Assembly (NCBI GenBank): GCA_013339765.2
Contig: CM023457.1
Location: forward strand, 77,930,192 to 77,994,191
Source: Haemaphysalis longicornis
Lineage: Eukaryota > Arthropoda > Arachnida > Ixodida > Ixodidae
Reading direction: 5' to 3'
DNA: 64,000 nucleotides
The notes beneath the pieces were generated by a model. It worked only from the letters and a program-made list of their open reading frames with translations. It had not been told where the DNA came from and searched no databases. The position numbers and the translations under genes are program-made. Position 1 is the first letter of the stretch. Each line of letters begins with the position of its first letter. Below are positions 41,584 to 52,900 of this stretch, in pieces.

Positions 41584-43224
41584 TAAAGGGACACTGAAGT
41601 GAATTTGTCAAGCTCCCGGGTTTGCTTGCGCTGCGTAGACTGGCTCAAATTACCACACTTTTCATTGTTTAACTGGTTGATAAGTCGTTAAATATTTTAC
41701 AAATCGGGAAAGAAGAAAAACTACCGTGCGTGGTCTGTGGCGGCCGCACCAACTAAAGATTGTGACGTCGGGAGGAGGTGGCACCGTGATTGGGCGATGT
41801 CCTAAGGGTAGCATTCAAACAAGTTTCGGTTTCGGTTCTCCAAAACAACATGCTTGACATCCGACGGCAGCGTTGGATGGGCATTCTCGGTATCTCAGTA
41901 ATCGTCGTACAGCGCTTCTGACATGTTGTCGGCCGTAATATGTCTAAGATAAGCCTCCTAGGACGGCTTGACATTGTATAAATCACTAGCCGAGGCCTAC
42001 GCAGAGGATGAACGCCCTCCGTGTCACCGCGGACGCTCAAACGACATGCGCTTTTCCCGCATATTCGGAGCTTGCCTCACTCATGCCTGTATCGTAAAAC
42101 GCGTGTTCGCGCCAGGCCAAGGGTGTGTGCTGATTCTGACCTGTCCCACTGCCCGCAAGCAGTCGGTGCTTGTGGCAACAGCACGCCAACGAGAACTGGC
42201 TAGCGCGTCAGTGTAAGTCTGCGCGCCTTCTTCGAACTCGCTCATGGAGCAGTGTACGTTACGGCCCAAAAATGGTGAACTCAGGTAAAATAACATCCGC
42301 CTCAAACGAAAAAATCAACTTACAAAAAAAAGCATGCAGCCTCGGGGATTCGAACTTGCGACTTGCAAAGCAACAATACAGGGCTTCATACCACTCGACC
42401 ATGAGCCAGCACAGCCGAAGTGAGATATACAAGGTGTATAATGTACAACCAGTTTACACTTTTATTTAGTTTTAGCATTTCAAGTACTTCAGGTGACTAT
42501 TTCTTGTATAGCGCTCGTGCAGTAAGCGTGCCCCAAACTTCCCCAATATCTCACGTCAAGCAATTGCATTTCTTTGACGGAAAAGCGTTCGCAGATGTGC
42601 GGTCGCGCAGCTGACTGCTGTGCTTGTTCACCCAGCGCAAAAAAAGTATTTCTGCTCCGTAGTTTTGCGATGTACGGTAAAAGTTTCAATTGATTTTATT
42701 TCCTTAGTACCTATATTGACTTCGCTGACTCTTCTCCCGCTTTCACGTGGCCTTAGGGTTTTGTACTAGCGTAAAGTCAGCGAAGCGTCTCATGTGCACT
42801 TGTGCAGCGCTAGTGTGGGGCGACCCGGACTCGGAGCTTCATACAGTGTACAAACTAGCAAAGTAAAGAAGGGCACATTCTTCCATTCACAAACGTGTTG
42901 TGGCTTAATTTCAATACAGCGAGCGAATTGCGACGACCCGTCGGCGGCCGGCGGTCTATCGCTGGCCCGACTGACTCGGTCGGAAAGTCGGCGAGCCGTG
43001 CAATAGCCTGCCAATTACTAGCTCATCTCCTTCTCACGTCACACGAAAACGCCACAGAAAATGGGCGAGTGTGCAGAGAGAAGGACAGCAATTTCGAATT
43101 GATCTTTCTACTAAACGAATTCGGGTGAACGCGCTCAGAGTGGTCGAAACATCGCCTATGGACTCCGGACTTCAATTGGCGCTAGTAATTCCGCAATGTT
43201 TACAAATCACTTCAGTGTCCTTTA
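41584..43224. mobile_element. TIR element TAAAGGGACACTGAAGTGA
   Basis: The left end is TAAAGGGACACTGAAGTGAA at 41,584. The right end, reverse-complemented, is TTAAAGGACACTGAAGTGAT at about 43,224. The 1.6-kb interior has no transposase frame and carries a SINE (42,330-42,415). The ends are of the same general type as those of the element at 45,916-47,053. Two separate partial elements in opposite orientation are an alternative. Confidence 0.55.
42330..42415 (-). repeat. tRNA-derived SINE head
   Basis: The minus strand holds an A-box-like TGGTCGAGTGG, an anticodon-arm-like TTGCTTTGCAAGTC (tRNA-Ala-like) and B-box AGTTCGAATCCCC, then GAGGCTGCATGC and a run of eight T, a pol III terminator. Acceptor and anticodon stems do not pair well, so a working tRNA is unlikely. 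Confidence 0.55.
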
Positions 43225-43439
43225 AGACCCTGGACACCATCGTTCACATAGGAAGGAATCCTTGGCACTACGGCAGTTTTGTTTTTAGACCTCAGCAGGG
43301 AAGCCGCCATTCAAATCAGAGCCAGAATAGAACCTGGAGCATCATGCGCTCTAATCAGTGTCGCAAGGGTACACATAATTGTAGCGCTATAAAGACGTCT
43401 CGTCGATATCCCAGTCGACACACTCATGCACAACCTGCG

Positions 43440-44480
43440 AACGTCGGCATCACGGACGAAGATATTTTCGATAGATTAGCTGGCATCTACCTCTCTGTGG
43501 ATAAGAGCTCAGATCAAGACTACCCGGAATACCAGGTGCAAGGAAACGAGGTGCTTGACGGTGCAATCACGAAGCACGAAGTCTGGACGGCTATGCAGGA
43601 GCTGAACAAACGTTCTGCCCCGAAGCCTTACGGTGTCACGAACCGCAAGCTCTGTGACCTTCACGCCAAATCGTTCAAAACCCTCACGGAAGAAGCGAAC
43701 AAGGCCTAAATAACTTGTCAAGTTCCCAGAGGCTGAAAAGAAGAAACCTTGATTCCCAAACTGGGTAAGCCCCTGGCGCCCTAGAACATGAGACAGATCT
43801 CCCTGACGTCTTGTATTCGCAACGTCATTGAATACATGGTCAACGTAAGGGTCTCACGTCTCCTCGAGCAAGAAGGTATCTTCCTGAACAATGTGGTCGG
43901 CTTTAGACCCGCACTGTGCCCGCAAGACGCCATGTTTGTCCTCATGCACCACGTTCTGGAAGCGTATACGAGAGACGTCAGGGACATCCTAGTTTTCGAC
44001 CTCACGAAAGCCTTCGGCGTGAGTCGTCACCAACACGGGCTGGAGATGCTATTGAAACGCAACCTTGGAAGAAACTTTTACACATACATAAGATTCTTCC
44101 TCAGAGACCGGGCGGCTTTCTTCAAATTCGGCCAGGGACGGTCTAAGAACTACGAACTCGGTCCTAGGGGCACACTGCAGGGAGCATTACTGCCACCCTG
44201 CTCTTAATTCTCGTTATTCGGGACCTTTCCCTCGAGCTGGGACCAATCCCCGGAATCTTTCACGCTCTGTGCGCGGACGACATCACGGTCTGGAGCCGCG
44301 GTGGTTCAGAAGATCAGACAGAAGAAGCCCTGCAAACGGCGCTGGAGATCACAGAAGAGGACCTTCAGGACACGGGCCAGAGCCTCTCGCCGAGCAAGAC
44401 GGAACTCTTCCTATACCGGTCGAACCATAAGGGCGGAGCGGGGTAACCACACCCGAATCAAGCGACCATCGAGCTGCGCA
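43440..44480 (+). pseudogene. LINE ORF2 reverse transcriptase (I-like)
   Basis: Pieces in three frames: EVWTAMQELNKRSAPKPYGV, TLIPKLGKPLAP, MRQISLTSCIRNVIEYMVNV, LEQEGIFLNNVVGFRPALCP, DILVFDLTKAFGVS (motif A, Asp kept), ELGPRGTLQGALLP (motif B) and CADDITVWSRGGSEDQTEEA (motif C, CADD). It continues TGQSLSPSKTELFLYRS. This is the RT of a tick I-like LINE, likely the same family as the ORF1/EN at 20.6-23.4 kb. Breaks occur near 43,709, 44,205 and 44,445. The N-terminal EN is absent; the element starts at the edge of the TIR element. Confidence 0.85.
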
Positions 44481-44559
44481 TGAGAGACGGTTCCGCCATA
44501 CCGAAGGTCGACGTCATCAGGATACTCGGTATGCTTATTCAAAGTCGAGGGAGAACACC

Positions 44560-45371
44560 GAAATCATAGAGAACCGAATTGGCAAAACGGAAGCGACGGT
44601 CCAACTCATGATGCGCGTCTCCAACCACAAGGGTGGCTTCTCCGAGCTCAACCTCCTGCAAATGTGCGCCTTCCTCATGAGCCACATTACTACTAGGCGC
44701 GTGCCTAGACGGGTCCCGCACGGAAGAAAATAAAGTTAATACACGCCATTGAGGAAGTGCATAACTAGGATGCTCGGTAATCCCCACATCCGCAAGCACG
44801 GGAGAAGTAGGAACTAGGCATTCACAATTCATTGGTCGAAATCGCAGAAGCGCAAAGAACCGCGCAAGAACAGAGGCTCCTCTCTATCAGGGCCGACCGG
44901 AAAATTCTGAGACATCGGAAAATTCTTAAAGACATGCCCGAAGATTTTGTTTATCACACCGCACAGGCCCCCGGAACGGTGATGGAAACGTTCCAGGTAG
45001 TCCCGCTACCGCGTAATGTACATCCCCAGTATAACGAGGGGAGAAGGCAAGCCAGGGCCCGAACCATCTTACAGCTCGCAAATAAAGTATCAGCCAAAGC
45101 CGTGTTCGTGGACGTCGCCCAGTACGGCCGCTCGGGCAGGTTTGGCATGACAGCCGTGGGCGTAAAAGGAAACCTCGTCACCTCGGCGTCCTTCTATGCA
45201 CAAAAGGCCACTACGGCGGAGCAAATCGCCTTAGCCATCGCCATGACCGAAACCTGGTTCAAACTAATGTACACGGACTCCTCGTCGGTGGCAAGAGCCT
45301 CTTCCTCAAAGCAACTATTGACAAAGAAGCAGCCAGGATTCAATATAGAAGAAAGAAAAGACGTTCGATAA
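44560..45371 (+). pseudogene. LINE ORF2 RNase H domain
   Basis: After a connector region (44,560-44,960) the frame 44,832-45,371 reads EGRRQARARTILQLANKVSA then KAVFVDVAQYGRSGRFGMTA, KATTAEQIALAIAMTETWFK and LMYTDSSSVARASSSKQ. These carry the RNase H residues D (FVDVA), E (AEQ-x-A-x-A) and D (YTDSS). RNase H removes the RNA template in I-clade LINEs. The frame stops at 45,369; the last Asp-containing helix is missing or in another frame (ANEFAHDRARE near 45,427 is a fit for it). Confidence 0.8.
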
Positions 45372-45399
45372 CATCACAAGGTTCTCGGCCCACTGCTCC

Positions 45400-45915
45400 A
45401 TGGGGTCCTCGGCACTCCCCCCAATGCCAACGAGTTCGCTCACGACCGGGCGCGAGAAAACGTCAGCCGCAGCGATCGAACAGGCAGAGCTCCCGAGGCA
45501 CCCAGAGAGTTCCGAGACGCGTTACCCATTTTCAACGAGGTAGACACACACTACCAGCTTACACGAAGAACACTCCCGCTTTCCCACCCTGCCCTCACAC
45601 CCCCACAGTCAGCATCCTTTATTACGCTTCAGACCGGTTCCTTCCCAACCAGGAGCCCGTTTAGCTTATTTCACCCGGACATTGACCCTCACAGTCCCCT
45701 CTGAGAGGCAGCGTACTGTAAGTTAGATCATATTCTATGGCAGTGCCCGGCTTTATGGCCATGGTGTTCCACAGCGAAGGCTAATGCACTCAACTCCGGG
45801 CGGTCTAGACGGCCTGTGTTAGGGCGGAGGTCCTAAATTTCCCGGCAGCCGCGCAGGAGCGGCCTGCGTCTACTCTGGGCGGTCCTCTGGGACGCTACGT
45901 TAGATCTTCCGGAGC
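45400..45915 (+). pseudogene. LINE ORF2 C-terminus
   Basis: ANEFAHDRARENVSRSDRTG, IFNEVDTHYQLTRRTLPLSH and SLFHPDIDPHSPL are followed after a stop by CKLDHILWQCPALWPW, the terminal Cys/His block (C-x2-DHILWQCP). The sequence then runs to LDLPELKRY at the edge of the next element (45,916). Same element as the RT and RNase H upstream. Confidence 0.65.
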
Positions 45916-47053
45916 TAAAGAGGTACTGACAAAAACTTTTGAAGGCGAGATAACTTCGGAGATAGACTGGTGTAAACGCACATACATTATCTGCAAAATA
46001 TTAGCGGCGAATACAGCCTAGAACATATTTAAAATCAATTTTAAGGTTTGCGAACCGAAACCGAGGACTTCGCGTAATCGACATTCCCTGGATATTTTGT
46101 AAATAAACAACATTCAAACATGTCACGAGTTTGTGTTAGTCGCTTCCGCACTGCCGGCATTTTTCGCCGACTCGCCGCTCAGATCGAAGCTCGGAGCTTC
46201 TGCTCTCGATCAACGAACGACCCGATCGTTGGTGGCGGAGGCGCCCTGATTCTTTGGCTCGTCGGGCAGCTGGCCGCGACCTAAATAGTACAGCGATTCC
46301 AGGCACTCAATTTCAATAGCTTTTAATTACACTGGAGGCGAAAACGTGCTGGGCAATCGAAAAGCGCACTGACCGAGCCACAAAGTAGCTGAGCAGGCGG
46401 CGGCCACGGCCGCGAAGTGGCCCAGGCCGGCGCAGGTAGCTCGAGCGATAGCTTTCTACTGCTGCACGAAATGGGACCCAAGTTACCCAAGTCCCAAACA
46501 TGGCAGCACATATGAGAAAGGAGTAAATGATGCGATGTCGAGTTGCATCGTCATCTGCCCCGCATACGAGCTCTGGCAATCGAATATCCGCCGCAGTGCT
46601 AAGCCGAACACATCTGTAAGCGGACCTGTAGGCAGACCGGCCGGCTGCTCCCAGCGCGCGTCTTCCCACCCACTGTCTCGAGCGTCCCGCGTCGTTGTCT
46701 AGCCGCGGCAGCAGTTTGCACTCGCAGCTCGTGTGTCACGTCCACGGTCGCATTTTAATAAAGCGGCTCACGAGGTCAGCACGTGGGGGCACTCGCAGAA
46801 ACTGCCGGCGGCCCGGATTCGACAGTGCTACGGCAGCTCTTCTCTGTGATATCCATCCGACCATCACGTGGTCAGCTTTGTTCACACAAAATCCATCGCT
46901 TCGCGACACCCGCTGAAACCGAAACTGAAACTAGCCGCAATCAAAACGCCTCTAAATAAAGAACCGTCGCACGCTGAAGCAGTGCGGTTTCCACACGTGA
47001 TAAGTATCGCAAAAAAAAACAAGATGCAAAATTTTTGTGTCAGTGCCCCTTTA
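45916..47053. mobile_element. 1.14-kb TIR element, no transposase
   Basis: The left end is TAAAGAGGTACTGACAAAAA; the right end, reverse-complemented, is TAAAGGGGCACTGACACAAA. About 20 bp of good inverted similarity extends into CTTTTGAAGG / TTTTTGCATC. The interior is GC-rich with ACCGAAACCGAG near the left and GCTGAAACCGAAACTGAAAC near the right end. Frames (46313-46669 minus) show no transposase. It abuts the LINE C-terminus directly, so one element probably inserted into or beside the other. Confidence 0.7.
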
Positions 47054-47367
47054 ATAAAGTTCATTGTTTGTCTGCCTGTCTGTCTATTTTAGGCCGTGCG
47101 TGTTTCCTAAGTCAGCTATGGCCCTGCAAGGGTCTTGACTACCAGTTGAAGAGGCCTTTCGCAATTTTCGGCTTTAAATATATAGAACTCTATTTAAAAA
47201 TATATATATACTGATGCGTAGATAGATACTCCGGCATCTTGGAGAGGTTTTTATTACGGTCAGAGCGCGAATGCAAGAGAAACTTCATTTACCTGTTCTG
47301 TGTTGGTCCAGCAAATTACCAAGGACGGGTCCCACAAAATAAAAAAAATGACGTGGTAAAAAAAGTC

Positions 47368-47482
47368 TCTTGGGCTCCTTTGAGCCCATCACCAATCCTG
47401 ATCATTAAATTCTCACCAATCCTCAGCATTAAGGTTTCACTAAAAGCACTCATCAGAATGGGTCTATGCAGCTCTCTCTTTT
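47368..47482 (+). repeat. Dispersed repeat, copy 1
   Basis: CTTGGGCTCCTTTGAGCCC, then a CATCACCAATCCTGATCATT unit, CACTAAAAGCACTCATCAGA and GCAGCTCTCTCTTTTTCCGC. It aligns in the same direction with 48,761-48,856. Confidence 0.65.
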
Positions 47483-48004
47483 TCCGCAATTTTACTGCAA
47501 GAAACCCGGGACCAAGGGACCTCCAGAGGTAAGCCACACGGAGCCAATTTTGCCTTACGTTCGACGGCCTTCTCAGCTCTGGGGAGCAAGAACGGAGCCG
47601 CCGTTTCAGCGAACCCACTGAGAAAGCTTGGGAATATCCAGACACATATCAGGTACGCCTTGGCGGCTCCGTGTCTCCTGCTATGATCACGCCGACCTTT
47701 GCCCCCTCAGTCCTATCCCCATCCCTGTCGACATCTGTGACGTTGAAATGAATTATTGAGGCCCTATACGAAAGACGGCGGATCGGCCGGAAGAACTTGA
47801 CAGATGTCATCAGGAAGCTTCAAGACCTTCTCTGCATGGGGCAAACCCCTATACGTGAGTAGCGTATATGGACATGAATTATTGTTCCCGTCATATTGTC
47901 GAGCACAATGTATGCTTTCAGTTATTTCCGCCCGGGGGGGAGGGGGTTATTAAAGCCATACCAAGACACTATTATTAAGACAAACACAACAGGTAAAACT
48001 GGGT

Positions 48005-48120
48005 TTAGAAAAGTATTTAAAAAGTAGGCCCGCTGGGGCTTGAACCCACGTACTTCAGCGCCAGTACCAAAAACTCTACCCCACGGCCACGAAGCCCGAA
48101 CGGCCCGCTCCTTTTAGAGG
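48005..48120 (-). repeat. tRNA-derived SINE head
   Basis: The minus strand reads GGGCTTCGTGGCCGTGGGGT, AGAGTTTTTGG and B-box GGGTTCAAGCCCC, ending GCGGGCCTACTTTTTAAATA. The arms of a tRNA-like fold are partly present, and T runs follow. It differs from the SINEs at 2.1/3.9 kb and 42.3 kb, so at least three tRNA-derived heads occur in the window. Confidence 0.55.
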
Positions 48121-48760
48121 GAGCTCAATATAAAAAAATCTCAGGCATATCCAATAACAGAAACCTGGGGAGGGACAACGCATGCGCTGTATCAGTGTAT
48201 TCAAATATAGTAAGTCTCTCGGTTCCGACATGGCGTGGGCTAATTGGGCGCCGAAGAAGTTCCAGTGGGAGGAATCACCGCTTGCAGTGGCGGTGGCGCC
48301 CTCTCTCTCTCTTTTACAGTGAACTGGATTTAAGAAATTTGCACGCCCCATCTGCCCCAGTTCAGTGGCAGAGGGGACAGGGGTCAACGCGGGCGCAGGG
48401 CAATGCCCGCCCTGGAGGTTCATCCTCGGTGATCAACGAGGCCCCAGAACCTTGTTTCGATCGACCACACCCGATCAGGCCTTGCGTCAACAGCCGGCGC
48501 GTATTCCAGTGTAACACAGACTATAGCACGTCTACAAACAGCTTCTGCTTGTACTTGACAATTGCTGAAGCGGTCAGAGAGCCATACACAAATAGCTGAA
48601 TTATGTTACTGTATTCTGAACCGATTTCATTGATTATACACTTTTAGTACGGGTTTTGTTGTAGCGCGAGGTGTTGGAAAGCGAATGTCCGGGTTTTTAG
48701 TACTGTGACCACATGAGAATACGACGACATGAGACGCCAATGTTCGCCCCTAAATAGAAG

Positions 48761-48856
48761 ACGCTTGGGCTCCCTTATGCCCTCTATCATAATCGTCATT
48801 AGAATGTTTCATAAAAATCACTCATCAAAACGGGCCTTGCAGCTCTTCCTGTTTTT
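48761..48856 (+). repeat. Dispersed repeat, copy 2
   Basis: CTTGGGCTCCCTTATGCCC, CATCATAATCGTCATTAG-like unit (CTATCATAATCGTCATTAGA), AAAAATCACTCATCAAAACG and GCAGCTCTTCCTGTTTTT match copy 1 at 47,368-47,482 block by block; copy 1 has an extra internal unit of about 20 bp. Confidence 0.65.
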
Positions 48857-49204
48857 AACTTGCGGCATTCAGCCAATTTACATGACATTTTAAACTTTAA
48901 CGTAGAGTTTTATTCTGTACGACGTTGCGGTTTCCACGGTACCACGATTTTTTTCACTACTCACCCCTAGGTACCCCTTGCAGATCATGTGTTTTGCAAG
49001 TTGTTTCTACGTTTTCTGCCTAAACTATGACGGGTTGCTTTAGGCTTTGGTATGTCTGTGACTAATTCTTGTATCTCAACAACACGGTGTTGTTTTAGTG
49101 GTCATGTGTTTGGCTGAAACATTAAAGCCTATCAACGGTGTCAACAAAGTGTTAACCAGGTGTTATGAGTTGTCTAACCGTAGATATATTACTGTGAGCT
49201 ATAT

Positions 49205-49245
49205 TACTGTATATATATATATATATTACTGTAAGCTACAGCACA
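49205..49245. repeat. TA microsatellite within imperfect duplication
   Basis: TGAGCTATATTACTG is followed by (TA)n, then TATTACTGTAAGCTACAG: the array lies between two copies of a TATTACTGTRAGCTA word. Confidence 0.7.
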
Positions 49246-49594
49246 GTGACCAGCGCTGGTTTTAAGAAAACCTTACACTCTGGTGCTAAAGAAGACGGTC
49301 ACCAACTTCAAAAAAAGAGAACGAATGGGTAAGAGCCCCTGCCGCCGGTGCACACCTTTCGCCGGTACGTCCCCTGTAACAGCTGAACCGGCAGAAGTAA
49401 GTCGGAGGGCATCCGGAAGTGAGAGCAACAGCAACGTTCCAGGAGCGAAAGGCGCGGTTTGCCTTTCCGTTAGTACCATTCACATGCAGGGTCTAACGTT
49501 TGGTCCCTTATTTTGGCACACGACGCTCTTCTTGGTGCGTTTAGTCTTTCAGGGGTCTAAGTTTCGTCACGAGGCCTATATGCTGCAGTTAGTC

Positions 49595-49870
49595 TGACTT
49601 CAAACTAACACGTATCCACACCGTACCCTTCTTCATGCCATTTATCCGACAGACTATCCAGCCACCTGCCGCTACTGCCCAGCGCCCGGTACCCTATACC
49701 ATCGGGTGTGGGAGTGCCAAAAGACACCGGACCTGCGACCAATCCCCAACCCCTCTATACAACAGTGGACGGCGCGGTTGACCAGCAAGGACCCTACGTT
49801 CCAGCTTGACCTGGTGCAAAGGGCCCGCGCAGCCAGCCGCAGCCAGGGGATCCCGGACTAGGGATCCCCT
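49595..49870 (+). pseudogene. LINE ORF2 C-terminus with CCHC-like tail
   Basis: One continuous frame reads TLLHAIYPTDYPATCRYCPA, PGTLYHRVWECQKTPDLRP, QQWTARLTSKDPTFQLDLVQ and RARAASRSQGIPD, with stop TAG at about 49,859. CRYC...HRVWEC is the zinc-binding-like C-terminus of tick LINE ORF2s. A short 3' UTR with AATAAAG follows at about 49,908. No in-frame stop occurs over 85 codons, so this is one of the better preserved fragments; RT and RNase H are absent. Confidence 0.8.
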
Positions 49871-49924
49871 CCAACGGCCGGTGCCCTAACAACTGCACCT
49901 GTTGTTTTAATAAAGATTTGTTTC

Positions 49925-52900
49925 ATTCATTCATTCCCATTTTGCCTAAGAGAGTATGTGGGATATTAGTTAAGAGAACGATTCTCCTACACGATACACT
50001 TCGGCTTTTCCTTTCTTCAGCCCAAGTTTTCATCCCTGTTAAACAATGTTACCATGCACGTGGCCGGGAAAGTTCTATGCCTGCGTACGGCATTTGTTTG
50101 CGAGCATAGTAAAAACACAAGTGAAACGAGCTTCAACTGCGGAAACGAGTTAGGGGATTTGGTAGGTTGTAGGGCTGCGAATGCAAATACACCAGGCATG
50201 GTAACATCCGAGCCCTAATTACGCAAAAAATGACAAAAGCAGGAGAATAGGTACCGCCGCCACAAACACTTTCCCGCACTGGAATTTGGAAGTGTATGTG
50301 AATGGCACTACGTCGTCCATTTTTATAAAAACTGTTGTTTGTTCACTGTACAGAGGTCCTTTTTTTCAATTTCGTGGTAAATTCCTACTTACCTCAAACA
50401 TATGTTCTGTAGCAGTTCGCAGTGCATTTAGTCTCGAAGCCACAGATGAAGCCACAGATACATCCCGTACCCACCAGTCACCAAAGGAAAGAAGAACCGA
50501 TTACCGTGACCGCCCGAGCATGGACTACCAAGATATGTAATCGCGTTTTATGTAGAAAATACGTTATTAGAGTCTTTTCACAACTCTCCTAGTCCCGATG
50601 TTTCCTGACTTTAAAGAGCACAGGGCTGCCTAACTGCTCAGCATCCAACCGTTTTTCCCGCAGCTCACTGTAAAAGCTTTTAAGGCATATAGCATTAAAA
50701 AGGCGAGGAAGGACTCTGATACAACATTGGCGGACTTCTTGGCTAGCTGAGCTTCAAACTACCCATTTTTTTCGTAGCCATGCACTTGAGCATGGCAGTG
50801 GCTTACTTTTCCAACGGCGAGCCGTCAGTGGATCTCACCATTAAGTCACTGTGTCCGCTTATTCTTTCAGAACCACGCGTACAAAAATCAAAACAAACAA
50901 GCGCTGACTCAATATCACTGCAGTCGAACGTCGCAACGTCGTACGCAGAAAAGCCTCTCGATCTCTCGCTCTTTTTTGTCTGGCTGTGTGTACCCAACCC
51001 ATGCAGGTATGGAGTGCTGCGGGCTCCGGAAGTAACCATCATCCCGGATGCCTAAGGGTCTACAGTAGTAAGGTTCAACCATGCTATCAAGGCTTTTAGG
51101 GACAAACAGCAGTCCCTCACCAAAGAAATACCTGGCGACCCTGGTGTAGCAGTTGACCGCCACCGTCCCGTTCAAGGACTAACCAAGTCAACTCTCCGCC
51201 TTCAGTCCCCAGCAGCTATATAGCACCTGGCCACGGCGGCGGTCAGAACAGCGATACAGCAGAGGGTGCTAAGAATCGCTGTGTCCGGACAGGCGGCCAA
51301 TGAAACTTGACCCTGGCAAACCTGGCACCTAGTCTATAGCCTAGTGACGGAAGCTTATCTGTACTACTAAGGAGCTCCCGGAAATGAAGTAGGATATTAT
51401 AGGGATAAGCGAAGTTAGAACGAGAAGAACAGGCTTCATGGAGATCACTAGCGGGCATATTCTGTGCTACACTGTAAAACAATTTCTTTGGTTTACGGAA
51501 CAACGCGGAGGTGATGTATTCCCGAACGCTTTCCGTAACTTCGAGAACGAACACTCTGTAGTAAGGATGCCTTGACCACTATTACTAACTCCCGTGCAAG
51601 CTACAAATTAATGTGTCTGTTTTCTGCTAACAAATATTCTGTAACTCCGAATTTCACGGAAAGCACCCCTTATGTCCAAACAACGCTTCCGTTACTAAAA
51701 TGTAAGGTGTCCATTCTCGGGTAACAATCCCGTAACTGGTATGTTTAAATCGTAGTTGCGCAGCGGCTTCAGTCACCAGGCGTCGAAACATACAGGCGTT
51801 CCATGCTAGCCCAGTATATTTCATCATGCACGTTTACCGTATGCATGCATGCTTATCGAAAGCCTTTAGCTCTCTCTGCAAAAGTTTCTGACACGTGTTA
51901 GGTTGAGCACAAATACATACAATTTATTTTTTACAAGCTGAACCCTCTGGTTTGGTCTGCGGCATCACCTAAAAAGAGAAAGAAAAAACACAAGAGCAAT
52001 CAGCCACTTCACACAAATTTAAATTGAAAACTAAATTTAGTTATGTTACACCTTTCTCTGGTCCATAAATACAGACAAAAAAGGATTGACGGAATAAAGC
52101 TGTAGTAGAAAGCTTGTCATTGCCGCAGCCCTCTTTCTACTCAACAGCAGCGTCGTGAGAAAGCGAACACAGTTATAACATAGACACCAGAAAGATAAAC
52201 ACGTAATTCCCCTTACCTTCAATGGCTGCACGAAACTAAGCAAACAAGAAAGCGACCAAAAGAGAAAAAAGGCTAACCCCACATTTTGGTACACATGGCA
52301 TGTAGCTAATGCTTCGAACATATGTACACATCAAAATCAGTGCACTCATATGTATTTAAATGAGAAGCTAGAGTATTCAGTCCCCTCTTTCTCAGTATTC
52401 AAGCGGACCATGGAGCCACCCAAGGTTGTTTATTCCTTGGAGGGTAGTTTTTCTTTGTCGAAACTGAGCCAAAATGACGCATGTGGTTTATATTAGTGCT
52501 TCTACTTTAAATCTGGCATGAAGGCAGAATGCAAGTTTTGGTTCATTTGAATGCCTCGTTAGAATAACACCGAGTTTTAACACAGACTTCACTCACATAC
52601 GCTGTACGAGTAGGCAAAAAGAGAATGGTTATGCGACCCATTAGCACATTTTGCGCACTAGAACCTAAGCCGTTTTATGGGCAGCTGCGCGATTGAAAAA
52701 AAGCACAAGTTACGCCAGGTTTATAAGCTTGCACAATGAGCTATTACACTTAAATTAAATGCTTATCATTTATATAGCAGTAAGGATGGTGGGACTAAAC
52801 AATGGAAGTTATAAAACTACGCTGTCCGCACTCGCTCGGTTTTTCTGTGGATTTGTGTTTGGTTTATTTTTGTTGCGGTTGACAAAATCTTTTTGTAAAG

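Noticed and set aside
42330..42415. Candidate tRNA-Ala gene on the minus strand
   Set aside because: Anticodon stem pairs poorly and there is no proper acceptor stem; the T-run end and setting fit a SINE head.
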